Positions 9,001 to 16,199 of a stretch of 64,000 bases of DNA are shown piece after piece. Position numbers and translations under genes: made by a program. A model generated the notes under the pieces. That model was not told the origin of the DNA. It was given only the letters and a program-made list of their open reading frames with translations, and did no database searches. Each line of letters opens with the position of its first letter. Positions within the stretch are counted from its first letter, which is position 1. Origin of the DNA: Streptomyces pyxinicus (GTDB lineage Bacteria > Actinomycetota > Actinomycetes > Streptomycetales > Streptomycetaceae); NCBI RefSeq assembly GCF_024753135.1, contig NZ_JANUGP010000007.1, positions 243,353 through 307,352 of the forward strand, written 5' to 3'.

Positions 9001-9710
9001 CCGCGCTGCTCGCCGGGCTGCTGCTGATGGGCGGCTTCCTGGTGGCCCGCTGGGGCAACGAGCCGTTCGAGCGGGTCCGGCCGGGCGAGGTCGCGGCCAT
9101 GGACTGGGTGTACGCCCACGACCGGCCGACCGTACGGCTGCTGTGGCTGAGCGATGACACGGTGAACGACGTGACTCCGGCGCTGCCGTGGGGCGGGCGG
9201 GACATGGAGCGGGTCGGCTACGTGCCGACGCTCGCGCCGCCCGACCCGGCGCTGGTGTCCGGGCTGGTGAAGGCGCTCCGGGACGCCGGCCCGAACGCGT
9301 ACCTGATGGTCAACCGGAGCCAGGAGACGTATCTGCGACTGGACGCGGGTTATCCGGCGGACTGGGGTCCCCGGCTGCTCGCGAACCTGGACCGCAGGCG
9401 GGAGCTGACGAAGGCCTACGCCAACGCGGACGTCGCCGTGTACGCGCTGCGGGAGCGGCCGGCGGGGGCGGTGCCGGAGCCCGATCCGGGGCCGGCCGGG
9501 CCGCGGGTGACGTGGACGCCGTGGTCGGTGGTGGGCGCGCTGGCCGCCGTCGCGCTGATCGTGCTGCTGGGCGCGCGCGAGGTGGTGCGGGTGGCGGGGC
9601 GGCCGAGCGTCCGCCGACTGCGGCTGGTGCAGGGCGGGTTCTGGTTCTCGCTGCCGCTGCTGGCGGTGGTGCTGGCCTCGCTGGTGCTGCGGTTCCTGAC
9701 GATGAAGTGA
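6066..9710 (+). CDS. Wzx-like flippase fused to a second polytopic membrane module
   Basis: A 1214-residue integral membrane protein. Residues about 45-450 resemble polysaccharide/lipopolysaccharide exporters of the MATE/Wzx type, with about 12-14 hydrophobic helices. Residues about 453-545 are a Pro/Gly/Asp-rich linker, probably cytoplasmic. Residues about 546-1214 form a second polytopic module with a conserved-looking WVGQDYFSPQGF segment, an extracellular-type loop region and a final helix near the C-terminus. The second half recalls GT-C or polymerase-type membrane proteins, but I cannot assign a reaction. The GTG start lies 8 bases inside the deacetylase, so it is coupled to it. A role in exporting and possibly extending the glycan made by the operon is inferred. 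Confidence 0.82.
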   Translation: MSDTTTTTTTTEPAASAAPAAEAPATSRRRLRLPGAAGSAGGSPLFRNAYALMLNTGISAVLGLGFWLAAARYYSESAVGQGSAAIAAMKLLAGLTAVTLTGALARFIPVSGERTGRLILRTYAGSSLIVAVAAGVFLLTLDVWGPSYRFLHGPLPGLGFVVAVVGWNLLTLQDGVLTGLRSAPWVPVGNTVFSAVKLALLVALAVAVPVAGVFVSWVAAIATSVLPLGWLVFRRLVPRHIAATAGRARPASPREIGRFLAGDYTGSLFSLAVVYLVPVIIAAQVSSEENAYFYITTTIGGTTNLLAINMGASLTVEGSHDPARLAANTRAALKRMARIMLPVAAVLFVGAPWILGVFGDGYADAATPLLRWFAAGAVLRVVMETCFAVLRAQSRTAGLAWMQGLLCVLVLGLTLLLLPRMGLTGAGVAEISSLAVIVAIAAPKLWRTLRSAPPPGPDAAAPDGDLADLGATREMPVASPGGGRRPSWARDSDTLALGVRIDFDHVERRPDIRPGPGVPGPSVEVSPGPVAPADPDPPAPRPPGRWLAPSRSGVALACLLAAALLLYWVPALRLGEADLDRMGGLGLVSVLPVPTLVGAALLVTVFAALLRRRREHRALLLVTMLATVVSLHALPAVIETVPRFPTAWQHLGFLDYIDRTGSAVPDLDARWSWPGFFAVAAFAGRACGVTDFTEVIRWWPTAIQLAYLAPVLLLTRSLRASWRAKWTGVWIFALSGWVGQDYFSPQGFTYLLYLAFAAILLVWFRPPRVLWGARRPGEAEVLPADRRQRVVLLLVLMGLYAASVPAHQLTPFVMLGVLAALVLCGRCELRGLPLLFAVLVAVWLGFMAEPYWSGHFDDLFGGVGGIGGNVSSSVSGRIQGGSPTHKLVLYTRVLLAGSVLGLACWGWWRRRRAGYRERSLLILAFVPFLGFGMQSYGGEMALRVFMFAVPGAALLGGLALFPRTHARAAGRRLTAAPVAALLAGLLLMGGFLVARWGNEPFERVRPGEVAAMDWVYAHDRPTVRLLWLSDDTVNDVTPALPWGGRDMERVGYVPTLAPPDPALVSGLVKALRDAGPNAYLMVNRSQETYLRLDAGYPADWGPRLLANLDRRRELTKAYANADVAVYALRERPAGAVPEPDPGPAGPRVTWTPWSVVGALAAVALIVLLGAREVVRVAGRPSVRRLRLVQGGFWFSLPLLAVVLASLVLRFLTMK

Positions 9711-9725
9711 GGGTCGGGGGCCGGC

Positions 9726-11135
9726 TCAGCGGTCGAGCCAGCGCACGTCGTAGGCGCGCAGGTCGAGCCGTCTGCCGTCGACCCGCGCGCTGACCGCGTG
9801 ATCGCGGGTGTTGACCACCAGGACCGTGCGGGCGGTGGCCAGGACGCGGACGTCGGCGCGGTCCTCCGGGGCGACGGGCACGGAGGTGCGGGCGGTGCCG
9901 GGCGGGAAGGCCCGGGCGAAGTGCGAGACCAGGCCGTACAGGGGCAGTTCCCGGCCGCCGTCCGGGTTCTCGGTCGGCGTCCACAGGCAGCCGGGGCAGG
10001 TGCCGGTCCTCTTCTCCGGGTTCCAGTAGAAGCCGGAGGAGGCGCCGCCCTCGGCCATGGCGATCATCCCGGCGGCCTGGACGGCCAGCCGGTGCGGCTC
10101 GGACCAGCCGGTGCGCTCGTCGTCGCCGTCGCCGGGTTCGACGTAGTACTCGGCCCACCACAGCGGCAGGCCGTGGGTCCGGCGCCGCACCCACGCGCCG
10201 ACGGCGGTGAACTTGCCGGTGGCCGCGAACTCGTCCGGGAGCAGGTCGTCGTCGCGGGTGTAGCTGGAGCCGTCGACCACGGTGAAGTCGGCGCCCGCCT
10301 TGTGGGCGTTCCAGTAGCCGAAGGCGTCCAGGACCCGCTGGTCCATGGCGCCCCAGGGGCCGCGCAGTTCGCCGGAGGCGTCCGGGTCGCGCGGGTCGAC
10401 GCTGTCCATGGAGAGGTAGGGGCCGCCGACCATGATGTCCTTGTCGACCTTCTTCAGCGCCCGGTAGACGAGGTTGTACATCCGGGTGTAGCCCTCGTAG
10501 TCCCAGCGGGAGCGGGCGTCGTTCCAGAAGCCCTTGAACTCGTTCCAGACGACGAAGTGCCGGACGTCCGGGTAGCGCCGGGCGACGGTCGCGGCGAGGT
10601 CAGCGAAGTCCTGGTAGTGGGCGGGGGTGGGCGCGGTCTCCAGGGCGCTCCCCGACCAGTCGGTGGCGCCTGCCTCCCCGCCCTTCATCCAGTCCGGGGA
10701 GCAGCACAGGGTGATGACCGGGGTGGCCCCGGAGGCGCGCATGAAGTCGATACGGCGGTCCAGGGCGCCGAAGTCGTAGTGTCCCCGCACCGGTTCGGGG
10801 TTGTCGGCGCCCCAGCCCATGATGTGCTGGTTCTGCGCCAGCCCGCCGCCCTGTCCGAGCAGCCGCTCGGCCCGCCGGGTGGCGGCCGCCCCGCCCTGGT
10901 CGGCGCTGTACTGGGTGTGCGTGAAGCCCCAGCCGACGTCGGGCCGCGGGGCCCCGGTGGGCGCGGCGGGGGTGCCGTGCACCTTGTCGCCGTCGCGGGT
11001 GGTGCCGGCCGTGCCGGGGCCCCCGGACGGCGCCGCGAGCAGGGTCACGGCCAGCGCCAGCGCGACCGCGGCCACCCCGAGCAGGGCGGTCAGCCGCCAC
11101 CGCCGGGGCCACACGTCCCACCCATGACGTCGCAT
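9726..11135 (-). CDS. membrane-anchored or secreted glycoside hydrolase, GH39-like
   Basis: A 469-residue protein with an N-terminal hydrophobic segment (about 14-34) preceded by arginines, which is a signal anchor or signal peptide. The rest is a TIM-barrel clan-A type hydrolase. Likely acid/base Glu lies in VVWNEFKGF and a likely nucleophile Glu in WWAEYYVEP. Relatives in Streptomyces are called xylan 1,4-beta-xylosidase, but its substrate is not shown here. It converges on the flippase fusion with only 15 bases between stops, which suggests it trims or releases the polymer made by the opposite operon. Start 11135 is the ATG directly before the arginine-rich signal; the ribosome site is weak and a GTG three codons upstream is possible. 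Confidence 0.82.
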   Translation of the reverse strand: MRRHGWDVWPRRWRLTALLGVAAVALALAVTLLAAPSGGPGTAGTTRDGDKVHGTPAAPTGAPRPDVGWGFTHTQYSADQGGAAATRRAERLLGQGGGLAQNQHIMGWGADNPEPVRGHYDFGALDRRIDFMRASGATPVITLCCSPDWMKGGEAGATDWSGSALETAPTPAHYQDFADLAATVARRYPDVRHFVVWNEFKGFWNDARSRWDYEGYTRMYNLVYRALKKVDKDIMVGGPYLSMDSVDPRDPDASGELRGPWGAMDQRVLDAFGYWNAHKAGADFTVVDGSSYTRDDDLLPDEFAATGKFTAVGAWVRRRTHGLPLWWAEYYVEPGDGDDERTGWSEPHRLAVQAAGMIAMAEGGASSGFYWNPEKRTGTCPGCLWTPTENPDGGRELPLYGLVSHFARAFPPGTARTSVPVAPEDRADVRVLATARTVLVVNTRDHAVSARVDGRRLDLRAYDVRWLDR

Positions 11136-11246
11136 CGGGGACACAGTAACGGCGCGCGCCCGGCGGCGGGCGGCACTCGGCGAGACCCGGAACCGTTGGG
11201 GAACATGCGGAACAAGCGGCGGAAATGCCGTGCGCGGAGGGCATCC

Positions 11247-12359
11247 GTGCCGGATCATGGCGGCATGTCTGCCAACCCGCACGACGCTCTGCCGATCCGG
11301 CTCCACGTCGACGACTCCGACTCGCCGTCCGACGTCGTCGACGCGCTGTTCCTCGGCCGCTTCGCGACGGGCGAGCAGCCGTACTCGCACGCGGTGAACA
11401 TCGACCGGGTGCGCTCCGGTGCGACGCTGCTGCCGGACGGCGCCCAGGTGCTCCGGGTCGCCCGCGACGAGGACCGCAGCGCGACCCTGGCCGAGGGCGA
11501 GGGCTGGACGCTGCTGGTCTCCCGCTGGAGCCGGGGCGCGGACGTCACCGTGACGGCGACCAGCGCCGAACTGGCCCAGCGGATTCTGGACCAGGCGACG
11601 GACGGCGCCGCCGACGAGCCCGAACCCCAGCCCGAGAACGTGGCGATGGGCTTCTGGTACGTCTCCCCCAGGCGCGGTCCGCACCGCACCACCCGGCAGA
11701 TCTCCGCGGGCACCTGGGAGGAGGTGCGGCCCAACTACACCGGGCCGGTGGCGGACGCGATGGACCGGCTGATGAAGACGACCCCGGAGGACATCGCGGG
11801 CCGGCTGCTGCTTCTGCACGGTCCGCCGGGCACCGGCAAGACCTCCGCGCTGCGCACCCTGGCCCGGTCCTGGCGGGACTGGTGCCAGGTGGACTGCGTG
11901 CTCGACCCCGAACGGCTGTTCTCCGACGTCGGCTATCTGATGGACATCGCGATCGGCGAGGACGACGGTGCCGGCAAGGGCCGCTGGCGGCTGCTGCTGC
12001 TGGAGGACTGCGACGAGCTGATCCGCGGCGAGGCCCGGCACACCGCCGGCCAGGCCCTGTCCCGGCTGCTGAACCTCACCGACGGCCTGCTCGGCCAGGG
12101 CCGCAACGTCCTGGTGGGCGTCACCACCAACGAGGACTTGGAGCGGCTGCACCCGGCCGTGGTCCGCCCCGGCCGCTGCCTGGCCCGGATCGAGGTCGGC
12201 CCGCTGACCCGCGCCGAGGCGGTGAACTGGCTGGGCACCGAGGAGGGCGTCGGCCGGGAGGGCGCCACCCTGGCCGAGCTGTACGCGCTGCGCCGGGGCA
12301 CGACACCGACGTCCGTGCCGGGCGCGCGGGAGGGCGCGGACGCCGGACTGTATCTGTAG
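11247..12359 (+). CDS. AAA-family ATPase, DUF5925-like N-terminus
   Basis: Cytoplasmic ATPase of 370 residues. The N-terminal ~150 residues form an uncharacterised domain (I think DUF5925). The AAA module follows with Walker A GPPGTGKT, Walker B LLLLEDCDE and a sensor-like GVTTNED, and the C-terminus is short. Its target is unknown; these proteins probably remodel other proteins. I choose GTG 11247 because GGAGG at 11236-11240 is 6 bases upstream; the ATG at 11265, in the same frame, would be 24 bases from that site. It is divergent from the glycoside hydrolase with about 110 bases between starts, and is followed 23 bases later by the DUF72 gene. Confidence 0.85.
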   Translation: MPDHGGMSANPHDALPIRLHVDDSDSPSDVVDALFLGRFATGEQPYSHAVNIDRVRSGATLLPDGAQVLRVARDEDRSATLAEGEGWTLLVSRWSRGADVTVTATSAELAQRILDQATDGAADEPEPQPENVAMGFWYVSPRRGPHRTTRQISAGTWEEVRPNYTGPVADAMDRLMKTTPEDIAGRLLLLHGPPGTGKTSALRTLARSWRDWCQVDCVLDPERLFSDVGYLMDIAIGEDDGAGKGRWRLLLLEDCDELIRGEARHTAGQALSRLLNLTDGLLGQGRNVLVGVTTNEDLERLHPAVVRPGRCLARIEVGPLTRAEAVNWLGTEEGVGREGATLAELYALRRGTTPTSVPGAREGADAGLYL

Positions 12360-12382
12360 GCGTCCGGTGTTCTGATGGTGGC

Positions 12383-13156
12383 ATGACCGTGTTCGTCGGC
12401 ACCTCGGGCTGGCAGTACAAGGACTGGCGGGACCTCGTCTATCCGGCCGGTGTGCCGGCGCGGCTGTGGCTGGAGGAGTACACGCGGCTGTTCGCGACGG
12501 TGGAGCTGAACAACGCGTTCTACCGGCTGCCCACGCGCGAGAACTTCGCGGCCTGGCGGGAGCGGGTGCCGGCGGGCTTCGTGGTGGCGGTGAAGGCGAG
12601 CCGTTTCCTCACCCACATCAAGCGGCTGAAGGACCCCGGGGAGCCGGTCTACCGGCTGATGAGCCACGCGGCGGGCCTCGGCGACCGGCTCGGCCCGGTC
12701 CTGCTCCAGCTCCCGCCCACCCTGCGCGCGGACCCGCCCCTGCTGGACGCCTGCCTGGCCCGCTTCCCGGCCGGCACCCGGGTGGCGGTGGAGCCCCGGC
12801 ACGCGTCCTGGTGGACGGCGGAGGTCCGGCGGGTCCTGGAGTCCCGGGGCGCCGCGCTGTGCTGGGCGGACGTCCTGGCCCGCCCGGTCACCCCGCTGTG
12901 GCGGACCGCCGACTGGGGGTACGTCCGCTTCCACCAGGGGCGCGCCCGGCCCTGGCCGCGCTACGGCCGCCGCTGCCTGGAGACCTGGACCGACCGCATC
13001 GCCACCACCTGGCCGGACGCGGCGGACGTGTACGCCTACTTCAACAACGACCCCGGCGGGGCGGCGGTGGCGGACGCGGTGACCTTCGCACGAGCGGCAC
13101 GCCGGGCGGGCCTGAGGGTGACACGGACCCCGGGGGCGGTGACCACCCACGGGTGA
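12383..13156 (+). CDS. DUF72 family protein (YecE-like)
   Basis: A 257-residue cytoplasmic protein with the DUF72 pattern: opening VGTSGWQYKDW, then VELNNAFYRLP, later LLQLPP, and near the end YAYFNNDPGG. The family adopts a TIM-barrel fold, and its biochemical role is not established. It starts 23 bases after the AAA ATPase gene and is likely cotranscribed with it. Its stop at 13156 is followed by a 21-bp tandem repeat shared with the 3' end of the convergent GntR gene. Confidence 0.88.
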   Translation: MTVFVGTSGWQYKDWRDLVYPAGVPARLWLEEYTRLFATVELNNAFYRLPTRENFAAWRERVPAGFVVAVKASRFLTHIKRLKDPGEPVYRLMSHAAGLGDRLGPVLLQLPPTLRADPPLLDACLARFPAGTRVAVEPRHASWWTAEVRRVLESRGAALCWADVLARPVTPLWRTADWGYVRFHQGRARPWPRYGRRCLETWTDRIATTWPDAADVYAYFNNDPGGAAVADAVTFARAARRAGLRVTRTPGAVTTHG

Positions 13157-13166
13157 TCCCCTGGTT

Positions 13167-13287
13167 CCCGTAGGGGGCCGGCTAGCTCCCGTAAGGGGCC
13201 GACCAGATCCCGTAGGGGGCGATCAGGTCCCGTAGGGGGCCGGCTGGTGCCCGTAGGGGGCTTGCTAGTTCCCGTAGGTGGCCCGCA
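13167..13287. repeat. 21-bp tandem repeat overlapping the GntR stop codon
   Basis: Six head-to-tail copies of a unit beginning CCCGTAGGGGGCCGGCTAG start at 13167, 13188, 13209, 13229, 13250 and 13271. Spacing is 21 bases, once 20. The last copy lies inside the GntR coding region, and the copies to its left extend past its stop codon. On the minus strand the copies next to the stop read as YG-containing heptapeptides, similar to the gene's own last residues. Confidence 0.85.
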
Positions 13288-13633
13288 GGGCGTCCCGTAC
13301 GGCGGTGAGGGCCGCCGCCTCCGGCAGTCCGAGCCGGCGTACCCGCTCGGCGTACACCTGCGCGGCCAGCGACGCCTCCCGTTCCGCGGCCGAGCCGGCG
13401 GCGGCCACGAAGGTGCCGTTGCGCCCCCGCGTCTCGATCACCCCGTCGACCTCCAGCGCGCGGTAGGCCTTGGCGACGGTGTTCACCGCGAGCCCCAGGG
13501 ACTCGGCCAGCCCCCGCACGGTCGGCAGCCGGTAGCCCACGGGCAGGGCCCCGGACCGCGCCTGCTCGGAAATCCGCGCCCGTACCTGCTCGTACGGAGG
13601 CGCGCTGTCATCGATGCGGATCTTCAGGCTCAC
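13265..13633 (-). CDS. GntR-family transcriptional regulator, YtrA-like
   Basis: A 122-residue regulator. It has an N-terminal winged helix-turn-helix (APPYEQVRARISEQ, then LPTVRGLAESLGLAVNTVAKAYRALE, then GTFVA) and only a short C-terminal tail, as in YtrA-type GntR proteins that control small operons or transporters. GTG 13633 is preferred because GGGAG lies 9 bases upstream and the protein then begins at the usual SLKIRID; longer in-frame starts lack this. It is divergent from the acetyltransferase with 71 bases between them, so it may control that gene. Its last codons and stop are part of a tandem repeat, so its C-terminus may vary between strains. Confidence 0.88.
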   Translation of the reverse strand: MSLKIRIDDSAPPYEQVRARISEQARSGALPVGYRLPTVRGLAESLGLAVNTVAKAYRALEVDGVIETRGRNGTFVAAAGSAAEREASLAAQVYAERVRRLGLPEAAALTAVRDALRATYGN

Positions 13634-13704
13634 GGGGCGATTCTCCCGCACCCGCCGGAAAATGAGGGGCATCCCCGGCACCTCCCGCCGTACGGTTCCT
13701 CCCC

Positions 13705-14637
13705 ATGACAGTGATCGTGCGCGACCTGCGCCCCGATGTGCCGGCCGACGCCGAGGGCTTCGCCCGGGTCCGCCGGCTCGCCCTTCCGTACATCCTCTTC
13801 ACCTCGGACTCGGTGCGGCACAACGCGCTGCACACGCATCCCGACGCGCACTACCGCCCGCTGGTCGCGGAGGAGGACGGCGAGGTGATCGGCACGGCCC
13901 AGGTGCACCTGGCCCATGACAGCACCGAGCCGGGGCAGGGCCTGGTCAACGTCTATGTGCGGCCGGACCGGACCGGGCGCGGCGCCGGCGGGCTGCTGGT
14001 GCGGACGGCCGAGGAGCGCCTCGCCGCGCTGGGGACGACCCGGCTGCTGAGCTGGGTGCTGGACGAGCCGGGCAACCGCGCCTTCGCCGAGCGGCACGGC
14101 TATCGGGGCAGCCGCTCGGCCCACTTCCTCCGTCTCGACCTGGCGCACGGCACCCTGCCGCCGGTGCCGGAGGTCCCGGCGGACGTCGAGCTGCGCACGG
14201 GCCGGGACTTCGCGGCCGACCCGCGCCCGCTGTTCGATCTGGACGCGGAGACGACGCGGGACGAACCGGGCGACGTCGACTTCACGCTCACGGACTACGA
14301 GGCCTGGCTGGAGCAGTCCTGGCGGCATCCGCTGCTGGACCTCGACCTGACGGTGGCCGCGTGTGTGGCGGGCCGTCCGGTCGCCTTCAGCGTGGCCTAC
14401 ACCGACCCCGGCACCCGGCGCTACAGCACCGCGATGACCGGCACCGCGCGTGCGTTCCGGGGTCGCGGCCTCGCCAAGCTGGCGAAGACGCACTCGCTGC
14501 ACCGGGCCCGCGCGGCCGGCTTCGCCGAGGCGTTCACGGGCAACGACACCGGCAACGAACCGATGATCGCGATCAACAAGAGGCTCGGATACGAGATCTG
14601 TGCCACGGAGGTGCGCCATGTCCGCGAACTCGGCTGA
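13705..14637 (+). CDS. GNAT-family N-acetyltransferase with two acetyltransferase domains
   Basis: A 310-residue cytoplasmic enzyme predicted to transfer an acetyl group from acetyl-CoA to an amine. The N-terminal GNAT domain (about 1-150) has the CoA-binding RTGRGAGG. A second, more divergent domain (about 160-310) carries RAFRGRGLA followed by a GNDTGNEPMIAINKRLGY block typical of GNAT ends. Two-domain GNATs include mycothiol synthase and several antibiotic or metabolite acetylases; nothing here fixes the substrate. It overlaps the following DUF402 gene by 20 bases, indicating coupling, and faces the GntR gene. Confidence 0.87.
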   Translation: MTVIVRDLRPDVPADAEGFARVRRLALPYILFTSDSVRHNALHTHPDAHYRPLVAEEDGEVIGTAQVHLAHDSTEPGQGLVNVYVRPDRTGRGAGGLLVRTAEERLAALGTTRLLSWVLDEPGNRAFAERHGYRGSRSAHFLRLDLAHGTLPPVPEVPADVELRTGRDFAADPRPLFDLDAETTRDEPGDVDFTLTDYEAWLEQSWRHPLLDLDLTVAACVAGRPVAFSVAYTDPGTRRYSTAMTGTARAFRGRGLAKLAKTHSLHRARAAGFAEAFTGNDTGNEPMIAINKRLGYEICATEVRHVRELG

Positions 14638-15118
14638 CGAGGCCGCCCGCTGGGAGGTCCTCCTGGTCAAGGCGGGCCGCACGAAGATCCGTTACCGGGC
14701 CGCGCTGCTCGGCGACGACGGCACCCGGGTCGTCGTACGCGCGCCCTGGGCGGGTGACGAGGCCCGTGACTTCGGCTTCGTCCGCTTCGAGCGGGGTGAT
14801 GTGTTCACGGAGTACTACTGGCGGGACCGCTGGTACGCCGTCAAGGAGGTCCGCGCGGCGGACGGCGCCCTCAAGGGCTGGTACTGCGATGTCACGCGGC
14901 CCGCGATGATCTCGGGGGCGGAGCTGGTCGTGGAGGATCTCGACCTGGACCTGTGGCGCTCCGCCGACGGCATCGACGTACGGCGGCTGGACGAGGACGA
15001 GTTCGCCGCGAGCGGCCTCGTGGAGCGGGACCCCGAGGCCGCCGCTGCCGCCGTGGCCGCCCTCGACGAGCTGGAGAGGCTGGCCCGCGGGGGCGGCTTC
15101 GCGGAGCTGCTGGGCTGA
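14618..15118 (+). CDS. DUF402 domain protein, possible nucleoside tri/diphosphatase
   Basis: A 166-residue cytoplasmic protein with the DUF402 pattern of a small beta barrel: FGFVRFERGDVFTEYYW, the core motif GWYCDVTRPA, then an acidic region (VVEDLDLDLW, RLDEDEF) that supplies metal ligands in relatives. Some family members hydrolyse nucleoside tri- and diphosphates; that activity is inferred here. ATG 14618 follows GGAGG at 14607-14611 and lies within the last codons of the acetyltransferase, so the two are translated together. It converges on the methyltransferase gene with a single base between stops. Confidence 0.85.
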   Translation: MSANSADEAARWEVLLVKAGRTKIRYRAALLGDDGTRVVVRAPWAGDEARDFGFVRFERGDVFTEYYWRDRWYAVKEVRAADGALKGWYCDVTRPAMISGAELVVEDLDLDLWRSADGIDVRRLDEDEFAASGLVERDPEAAAAAVAALDELERLARGGGFAELLG

Positions 15119-15119
15119 C

Positions 15120-15758
15120 TCACACGGTGGCGACGACCGCGTACCGCTCATCGGTCACGTCCTTGCCCCACAGCGGGGAGTCACCGGACAGATGCTCCAC
15201 GCGCACCCCGGCCGCCAGCGGCGCCAGCAGGCCGGCGAGCCGGGCAGCGGGGACCCCGACGGGGTGCAGGGTGCCCCAGACGCCCTCGAATAGCACGAAC
15301 CGGCCACCGGGACGCAGCAGCTCCCGCCAGTTCCGCAGCACCCGGGCCGGGTCGGGGAGCGCCCACAGCACATGGCGGACGAGCAGCACGTCGAAGCGCT
15401 CGGCGCCGACCGGCGGGGCGTCGGCGGGACCGCACAGCACCCGCGCCCCGGACCCGGCCAGCTTGGCGCGGGCCCGCTCGACCATCGCCGGGGACAGGTC
15501 GACACCGGTCACACGGTGTCCCTGCTCGGCGGCGAGGAGCGACAGGCTGCCGGTGCCGCAGCCGAGGTCGAGCAGGTCGGCGGGGTGCTCGGGCAGCCAG
15601 GCCCGGAGTCTCGCCGCCCAGGCCGCCCGGACCTCGGGGTCGAGCAGTCCGTGGTCCGGTTCCGCGTCGAAATCGGCGGCTTGTGCATCCCAGTCCACGT
15701 TCGGGACAGAAGCAACTCCGGGGTCGCCCTCGCTCGTCATGCCCGTCATGCCCGTCAT
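15120..15758 (-). CDS. class I SAM-dependent methyltransferase
   Basis: A 212-residue enzyme with a Rossmann methyltransferase core: motif I LLDLGCGTGSLSL, motif II GVDLSPAM, an acidic loop GPADAPP and motif IV FDVLLVRHVLW. The substrate is not evident; it resembles small-molecule methyltransferases of the methyltransf_11 or _25 type. The 5' end carries three in-frame ATG codons at 15758, 15749 and 15740, produced by a 9-bp tandem repeat, so the exact start is ambiguous. CTGGGGG just upstream favours 15758. It converges on the DUF402 gene. Confidence 0.86.
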   Translation of the reverse strand: MTGMTGMTSEGDPGVASVPNVDWDAQAADFDAEPDHGLLDPEVRAAWAARLRAWLPEHPADLLDLGCGTGSLSLLAAEQGHRVTGVDLSPAMVERARAKLAGSGARVLCGPADAPPVGAERFDVLLVRHVLWALPDPARVLRNWRELLRPGGRFVLFEGVWGTLHPVGVPAARLAGLLAPLAAGVRVEHLSGDSPLWGKDVTDERYAVVATV

Positions 15759-15896
15759 GCCCCCAGAGTGACACCCGCCACTGACAACGCGGACGTGACA
15801 GCCGCCACTGACAGACCGGCACCGATGAGGAACCCTCGCCGAAAGCGTCTACCTCCGTGACAACGCGGAACCCGGTGGGCACTGAAGGAGGCAGCC

Positions 15897-16031
15897 ATGC
15901 GCCGCACCACCGTGCAGAAGCCCCTGAAGAGGACGGACGGCCGCCGGGTCCGCGACGAGGCGGAGGACCGCCCCGCGGGCCGTCCCGAGGTGCGCGAGGA
16001 CATCGCCCGCACCTGGTGGCCGGACGGCTGA
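15897..16031 (+). CDS. 44-residue basic small protein, unknown
   Basis: This short gene runs from ATG 15897 to TGA 16029-16031 and is preceded by an excellent ribosome site AAGGAGG at 15885-15891. The product begins MRRTTVQKPLKR, is rich in Arg, Asp and Glu, and ends IARTWWPDG. It has no membrane segment. GC at third codon positions is high throughout, which supports coding. I do not recognise a family. It is divergent from the methyltransferase and lies before the LPMO gene, with a CCCCTTAAGGGG palindrome at 16072-16083 between. Confidence 0.6.
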   Translation: MRRTTVQKPLKRTDGRRVRDEAEDRPAGRPEVREDIARTWWPDG

Positions 16032-16071
16032 CGAGTCCCGCACCCCGGCTGTCTGAGCGCAGCCTGAGCGC

Positions 16072-16083
16072 CCCCTTAAGGGG
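16072..16083. promoter_or_regulatory. 12-bp palindrome upstream of the LPMO gene
   Basis: CCCCTTAAGGGG is a perfect palindrome 41 bases after the small gene and 117 bases before the LPMO start. A repeated CTGAGCGC motif lies just left of it. It may be an operator or a weak terminator; nothing decides between them. Confidence 0.35.
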
Positions 16084-16199
16084 AGCCTAAGGATCACCTC
16101 CACCCGCCTTCAGCAGGCGATTTCCCGGTCTTCCGGGGCTAGCTTCGGATCCACCCTCACGGGATCAGCAACCCCCACGGACCGCTCGGAGGAATTCCC

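Noticed and set aside
5913..9119. A 1068-residue open frame on the minus strand
   Set aside because: It is antisense to the flippase fusion and consists of Arg/Gly/His/Gln-rich filler, as expected for a shadow of a high-GC gene.
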